Shown: piece by piece, positions 6,392 through 8,004 of the stretch
Numbering within the stretch: the first letter of the stretch is position 1
How the letters are laid out: every line of letters begins with the position of its first letter
Assembly: GCA_031265535.1 (NCBI GenBank)
Contig: JAISCO010000133.1
Coordinates: forward strand, 1 to 8,004
Length of the DNA: 8,004 nucleotides
Direction of reading: 5' to 3'
Source of the DNA: Spirochaetaceae bacterium
GTDB lineage: Bacteria; Spirochaetota; Spirochaetia; Treponematales; Breznakiellaceae
Made by a program: the position numbers and the translations under genes
Notes under the pieces: model-generated
Databases searched by the model: none
The model's input: only the letters and a program-made list of their open reading frames with translations
Told to the model about the DNA's origin: nothing

Positions 6392-6682
6392 TCATACAAT
6401 TTCGTTTACATTCGGGCAGACCATCACGGCGGTTGATACCGGAATGCCAAGCATGGAAACTCCCATAACCATGCTGCTTAAATTCGCGGTGGGTCTTCCT
6501 TTTGCCAGTTTATTTATCGCTGTTGTCATAGTTATAACGCCGCTTATACACATGGCTCCGGCCACCGCATCGCCTAAACAGGCTACAGGCAGTCCTTTGA
6601 CCATAGTGGTCAGCGCTCCGGGGCCTATTATCACATCTCCGGTAGCTGTTAAATTGCAAATTGTAGCAACGGGTGTCGGCAT
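6392..6682 (-). CDS. PAAR-domain tip protein
   Basis: This 96-residue protein is the length of a stand-alone PAAR domain. ATG at 6682-6680 follows a perfect AGGAGG (plus 6689-6694) by six bases. It shows the expected repeats of short strands and glycines: TGDVIIGPGALTTMVKGLPV, ACLGDAVAG, then GRPTANLSSMVMGVSMLGIPV. In the family, three such beta-hairpin layers form a cone, usually around a metal ion, that caps the VgrG spike and can carry effectors. No effector domain is fused here. Residues C9, C35, C45 and C88 are present, but I cannot assign metal ligands. It sits 10 bases before the gp27-like gene, with which it is surely co-transcribed. Its leader is unusual (see the tandem hairpin units). 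Confidence 0.85.
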   Translation of the reverse strand: MPTPVATICNLTATGDVIIGPGALTTMVKGLPVACLGDAVAGAMCISGVITMTTAINKLAKGRPTANLSSMVMGVSMLGIPVSTAVMVCPNVNEIV

Positions 6683-6695
6683 ATCCAGCCTCCTG

Positions 6696-6752
6696 TAAAA
6701 AGCGGACGTTTAGCCGCTTATATTGATATACATTAACACAAAAGTGTTAATG
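6696..6752 (-). promoter_or_regulatory. Leader unit 1: palindrome plus terminator-like hairpin just before the PAAR ribosome binding site
   Basis: In minus-strand order: CATTAACAC, loop TTTT, GTGTTAATG (plus 6731-6752, perfect 9-bp arms), a short spacer, then AAGCGG, an 8-base loop, and CCGCTT (stem 6700-6719) followed by a T-run. The T-run ends two bases before AGGAGG of the PAAR gene. A stem and T-run placed there could end transcripts early or shield the ribosome binding site. It is nearly repeated as unit 2, 70 bases upstream. Confidence 0.55.
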
Positions 6753-6762
6753 GTAAGTTCCA

Positions 6763-6822
6763 TAAAAAAGCGGATATATATCCGCTTATATTCAATCGGA
6801 CATTAACACGAAAGTGTTAACG
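6763..6822 (-). promoter_or_regulatory. Leader unit 2: second copy of palindrome plus terminator-like hairpin
   Basis: The palindrome CGTTAACAC, loop TTTC, GTGTTAATG (plus 6801-6822) is followed on the minus strand by the perfect 20-base palindrome AAGCGGATATATATCCGCTT (6768-6787) and a run of six T (shared with the stem end). The spacing and order match unit 1; the palindromes are exactly 70 bases apart. Stem plus T-run fits an intrinsic terminator for minus-strand transcripts. Confidence 0.6.
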
Positions 6823-6852
6823 ATTATCAATTTCAACAAAATATTTATTCAA
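6823..6852 (-). promoter_or_regulatory. Candidate promoter of the PAAR-VgrG operon
   Basis: GATAAT (plus 6823-6828, five of six to consensus) lies 18 bases from TTGAAT (6847-6852, four of six) on the minus strand. Transcription would begin inside the palindrome of leader unit 2, so that palindrome could be an operator. Only moderate matches, in an AT-rich region where chance hits are common. Confidence 0.35.
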
Positions 6853-6887
6853 ACATCGCTCAAAATCCTGTACTTATTTTTTAATGC

Positions 6888-6909
6888 GTTCAATCAAAGT
6901 TCAATCAAA
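6888..6909. repeat. Tandem 11-bp direct repeat
   Basis: GTTCAATCAAA occurs twice end to end (6888-6898 and 6899-6909), between the hcp terminator and the PAAR leader. It could be slippage or a double protein-binding site; nothing decides. Confidence 0.6.
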
Positions 6910-6918
6910 GTTTAAAGT

Positions 6919-6948
6919 TTCCCCACTCCGCCGAGGCGGAATGGGGAA
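6919..6948 (-). terminator. Probable terminator of hcp
   Basis: The arms TTCCCCACTCCGCC (6919-6932) and GGCGGAATGGGGAA (6935-6948) pair over 14 bp with one G-U-type mismatch, 16 bases after the hcp stop. The following minus-strand bases ACTTTAAACTTTG are T-rich but not a clean T-run, so some read-through is possible. Confidence 0.65.
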
Positions 6949-6964
6949 TGTCAGACGGATGCTG

Positions 6965-7459
6965 TTACTCGTTAGCTATCTGGTCATAAGACGCTTCAAT
7001 GGCGCCGTCTTTGGAACCGTCCGGTTTGATAGGAGTTACCTTCCACGTCATTTTACCGGCTATCAGTTCCACTTCTTCCACAGGCTGTTGGGACAGCGGA
7101 TCATCCGACCCGGTGTCAATGGTTTTTACTTCCGCTTTTGCCACACGAACATTTTCCATTGTTAGTTCGTACACGGGAGTCTGAGACCCCGCTATCACGC
7201 GGCAATATTGGAAAACCGCTTTTTCTATCTTATTGCCGTTCATGCAATAAAGCTGCAATTTAGGCGTAGACTTATCTACCGCATGAGTAAAATGAAACGG
7301 CGTAAATTGTCCGCGTCCCGCTACATCACCGCTGCGCTGAATCGAAACATTCTGCGTAGATCCGTTGGCAAAAGAGATAAGCTCTACCCACTTGTCGTGA
7401 GCTTTGTCAGAGGCCTGTCCCTCAATCCCGTCCAACTGTAAAAAATAAACACTTGCCAT
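6965..7459 (-). CDS. hcp: Hcp, T6SS tube protein
   Basis: This 164-residue protein has the usual Hcp length. ATG at 7459-7457 follows GGAGGT (plus 7466-7471) by six bases. The N-terminus MASVYFLQLDGIEGQASDKAHDKWVEL is the family's typical opening (a strand, a D-G-I-x-G turn, the helix, then ELISFANGSTQN). Later strands VFQYCRVIAG, YELTMENVRVAKAEV and KMTWKVTPI fit the beta-barrel. Known role: hexameric rings stack into the secreted inner tube and can carry small effectors in the lumen. The end (residues about 140-164) is an acidic/polar tail. It lies between tssH and the PAAR-VgrG run with its own spacer on both sides, so it probably forms its own transcript, common for this highly expressed protein. 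No effector is fused. Confidence 0.93.
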   Translation of the reverse strand: MASVYFLQLDGIEGQASDKAHDKWVELISFANGSTQNVSIQRSGDVAGRGQFTPFHFTHAVDKSTPKLQLYCMNGNKIEKAVFQYCRVIAGSQTPVYELTMENVRVAKAEVKTIDTGSDDPLSQQPVEEVELIAGKMTWKVTPIKPDGSKDGAIEASYDQIANE

Positions 7460-7499
7460 AATTTTACCTCCAATAGTAAAACATTTTGTTAATTAAGCA

Positions 7500-7525
7500 G
7501 TTTCAAAACTATCATGTTTTGCAAC
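7500..7525. promoter_or_regulatory. Palindrome in the hcp leader (possible operator)
   Basis: GTTTCAAAAC (7500-7509) and GTTTTGCAAC (7516-7525) pair at nine of ten positions around a six-base loop, about 40 bases before the hcp ATG. GTTTCAAAAC also recurs at 7639-7648. It could be an operator or an RNA hairpin. Confidence 0.4.
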
Positions 7526-7643
7526 TGTTTTTAACCCTTTAATAATATAACCATTTATACCCGCAAATGTTACATAAACCGGTTATATGCGCCATTACGC
7601 GGTTAAAAATAATTCCACAATTTATTCAGAAACCAAAAGTTTC

Positions 7644-7676
7644 AAAACGCCCCCCCAGCTTTTAAGCTGAGGGGCG
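7644..7676 (-). terminator. Probable terminator of the tssH transcript
   Basis: On the minus strand GCCCCTCAGCTT and AAGCTGGGGGGC form a stem with small mismatches (plus 7648-7661 with 7664-7676), followed by TTTT (7644-7647). The C15 tract lies directly before the left arm and could pair with the G-rich right arm in other registers. Confidence 0.5.
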
Positions 7677-7690
7677 GGGGGGGGGGGGGG
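7676..7690. repeat. G15 homopolymer (C15 on the coding side)
   Basis: Fifteen G in a row at 7676-7690. Long G/C runs change length by slippage in many bacteria and can switch nearby genes. The exact length is also a common place for sequencing error. Confidence 0.85.
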
Positions 7691-7735
7691 ATGAAATTTA
7701 TTACTCCTACCCCCGCATATCTTTTTTTAACCGGA

Positions 7736-7756
7736 CATTAACACGCAGTGTTAATG
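7736..7756. repeat. Third copy of the ATTAACAC/GTGTTAAT palindrome
   Basis: CATTAACAC (7736-7744), loop GCA, GTGTTAATG (7748-7756), perfect 9-bp arms, one base after the tssH stop. It shares the outer GGACATTAACACG with the copy at 6801-6822. The minus strand lacks a T-run behind it, so it is not a standard terminator; a protein-binding site or a transcript-end stabiliser are alternatives. Confidence 0.7.
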
Positions 7757-7757
7757 A

Positions 7758-8004
7758 TTACTCCTTGTCCCCGCCGCTCTCTTTGCTGCCGTCATTCTTG
7801 CTCTCGTCATCTTTGCTTTCGTCATTCTTGCTGTCGTCATCCTTGTTCTCGTCGTTCTCTTCATTGTAAACGAATTTTTGATCGGTTACATCTACGAACA
7901 CTTTTGAAAGCGTTGTTTTTTCCATGACGGCGCGTAAAAACATCGCGCTTATTTCCGGCAGTATGTTATTATTTATAACGGCGTCTATCAGCCGCGCTCC
8001 GGAA
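7758..8004 (-). CDS. tssH: TssH/ClpV ATPase, C-terminal end (cut by window edge) with acidic repeat tail
   Basis: The last 81 residues of an open frame entering from the right edge. It begins SGARLIDAVINNNILPEISAM, the GAR(x)hD..hh...LLPEhS pattern of the C-terminal D2-small domain of ClpV/ClpB-type AAA+ ATPases. With hcp, PAAR and VgrG next to it this is ClpV (TssH), the hexameric unfoldase that pulls apart contracted TssB-TssC sheath using ATP. Residues 22-47 complete the domain (TLSKVFVDVTDQKFVY). The last 34 residues are an Asp/Glu/Lys/Ser/Asn tail with four five-residue repeats SKNDE, SKDDE, SKNDG, SKESG (plus 7773-7832, 15-base DNA units). I know of no such tail in typical ClpV proteins. 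The Walker motifs lie outside the window. Confidence 0.85.
   Translation of the reverse strand, partial: SGARLIDAVINNNILPEISAMFLRAVMEKTTLSKVFVDVTDQKFVYNEENDENKDDDSKNDESKDDESKNDGSKESGGDKE

Larger units (their letters stand above)
7460..7757. promoter_or_regulatory. Spacer tssH-hcp: control region of hcp
   Basis: Nearly 300 bases hold no gene. In minus-strand order: a palindrome just after the tssH stop, an A-run, a C15 tract, a terminator-like hairpin, then an AT-rich stretch leading to hcp. TATAAA and TATATT boxes occur in the AT-rich part (about 7535-7565), but none has a convincing -35 box, so the hcp promoter is not pinned down. Confidence 0.5.

Noticed and set aside
6444..6698. Plus-strand frame of 84 codons with hydrophobic segments
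   Set aside because: It is antisense to the PAAR gene; apparent membrane segments arise from the Gly/Val-rich PAAR codons.
6696..6822. CRISPR array
   Set aside because: Only two units, each made of hairpins with diverged sequence and no uniform spacers, and no cas genes.
7641..7690. IS200/IS605 end hairpin
   Set aside because: The hairpin resembles such ends, but no transposase or second end is present and a terminator explains it.

Overview
The window is a type VI secretion system (T6SS) tip-and-tube cluster on the minus strand, followed downstream by an accessory tail of repeats, a broken toxin-antitoxin pair and an insertion sequence. Every gene I accept is on the minus strand, so the reading order is from high to low coordinates. 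The organism cannot be fixed from the sequence. Moderate GC, a complete-looking T6SS module with an unfused VgrG, a long G/C homopolymer and many small dispersed intergenic repeats suggest a Gram-negative host-associated bacterium. A gut or termite treponeme-like spirochaete is one possibility, but this is a weak inference.

T6SS part (8004 to about 1381): the C-terminus of the sheath-recycling ATPase TssH/ClpV, with an unusual acidic pentapeptide-repeat tail; a 300-base spacer with a G15 tract beside a terminator-like hairpin; hcp (tube protein); a hairpin terminator; and a 280-base leader with two tandem copies of a [palindrome + terminator-like hairpin] unit. Then follow a PAAR tip protein, a gp27-like VgrG half, a gp5-like VgrG half with a 300-residue C-terminal extension of unknown function, a DUF6931 protein, and a small protein with a hydrophobic segment and seven-residue repeats. 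VgrG is split into two cistrons in the same frame, separated only by a stop codon, a ribosome binding site and a new ATG.

Accessory part (about 1380 to 1): an intergenic stretch with a hairpin and a dispersed repeat (second copy at 3126-3201), a 115-bp MITE-like element with terminal inverted repeats, an intact small antitoxin gene with a good promoter, a VapC-type PIN toxin reduced to 28 codons, and the N-terminal 154 codons of an IS1595-like transposase running off the left edge.

How it works together (family knowledge): Hcp rings form the tube, the two VgrG halves would assemble as a gp27-gp5-like spike, PAAR sharpens the tip, and ClpV recycles the contracted sheath. The unassigned pieces (the gp5 extension, DUF6931 and the heptad-repeat protein) are the candidates for cargo, adaptor or immunity functions.
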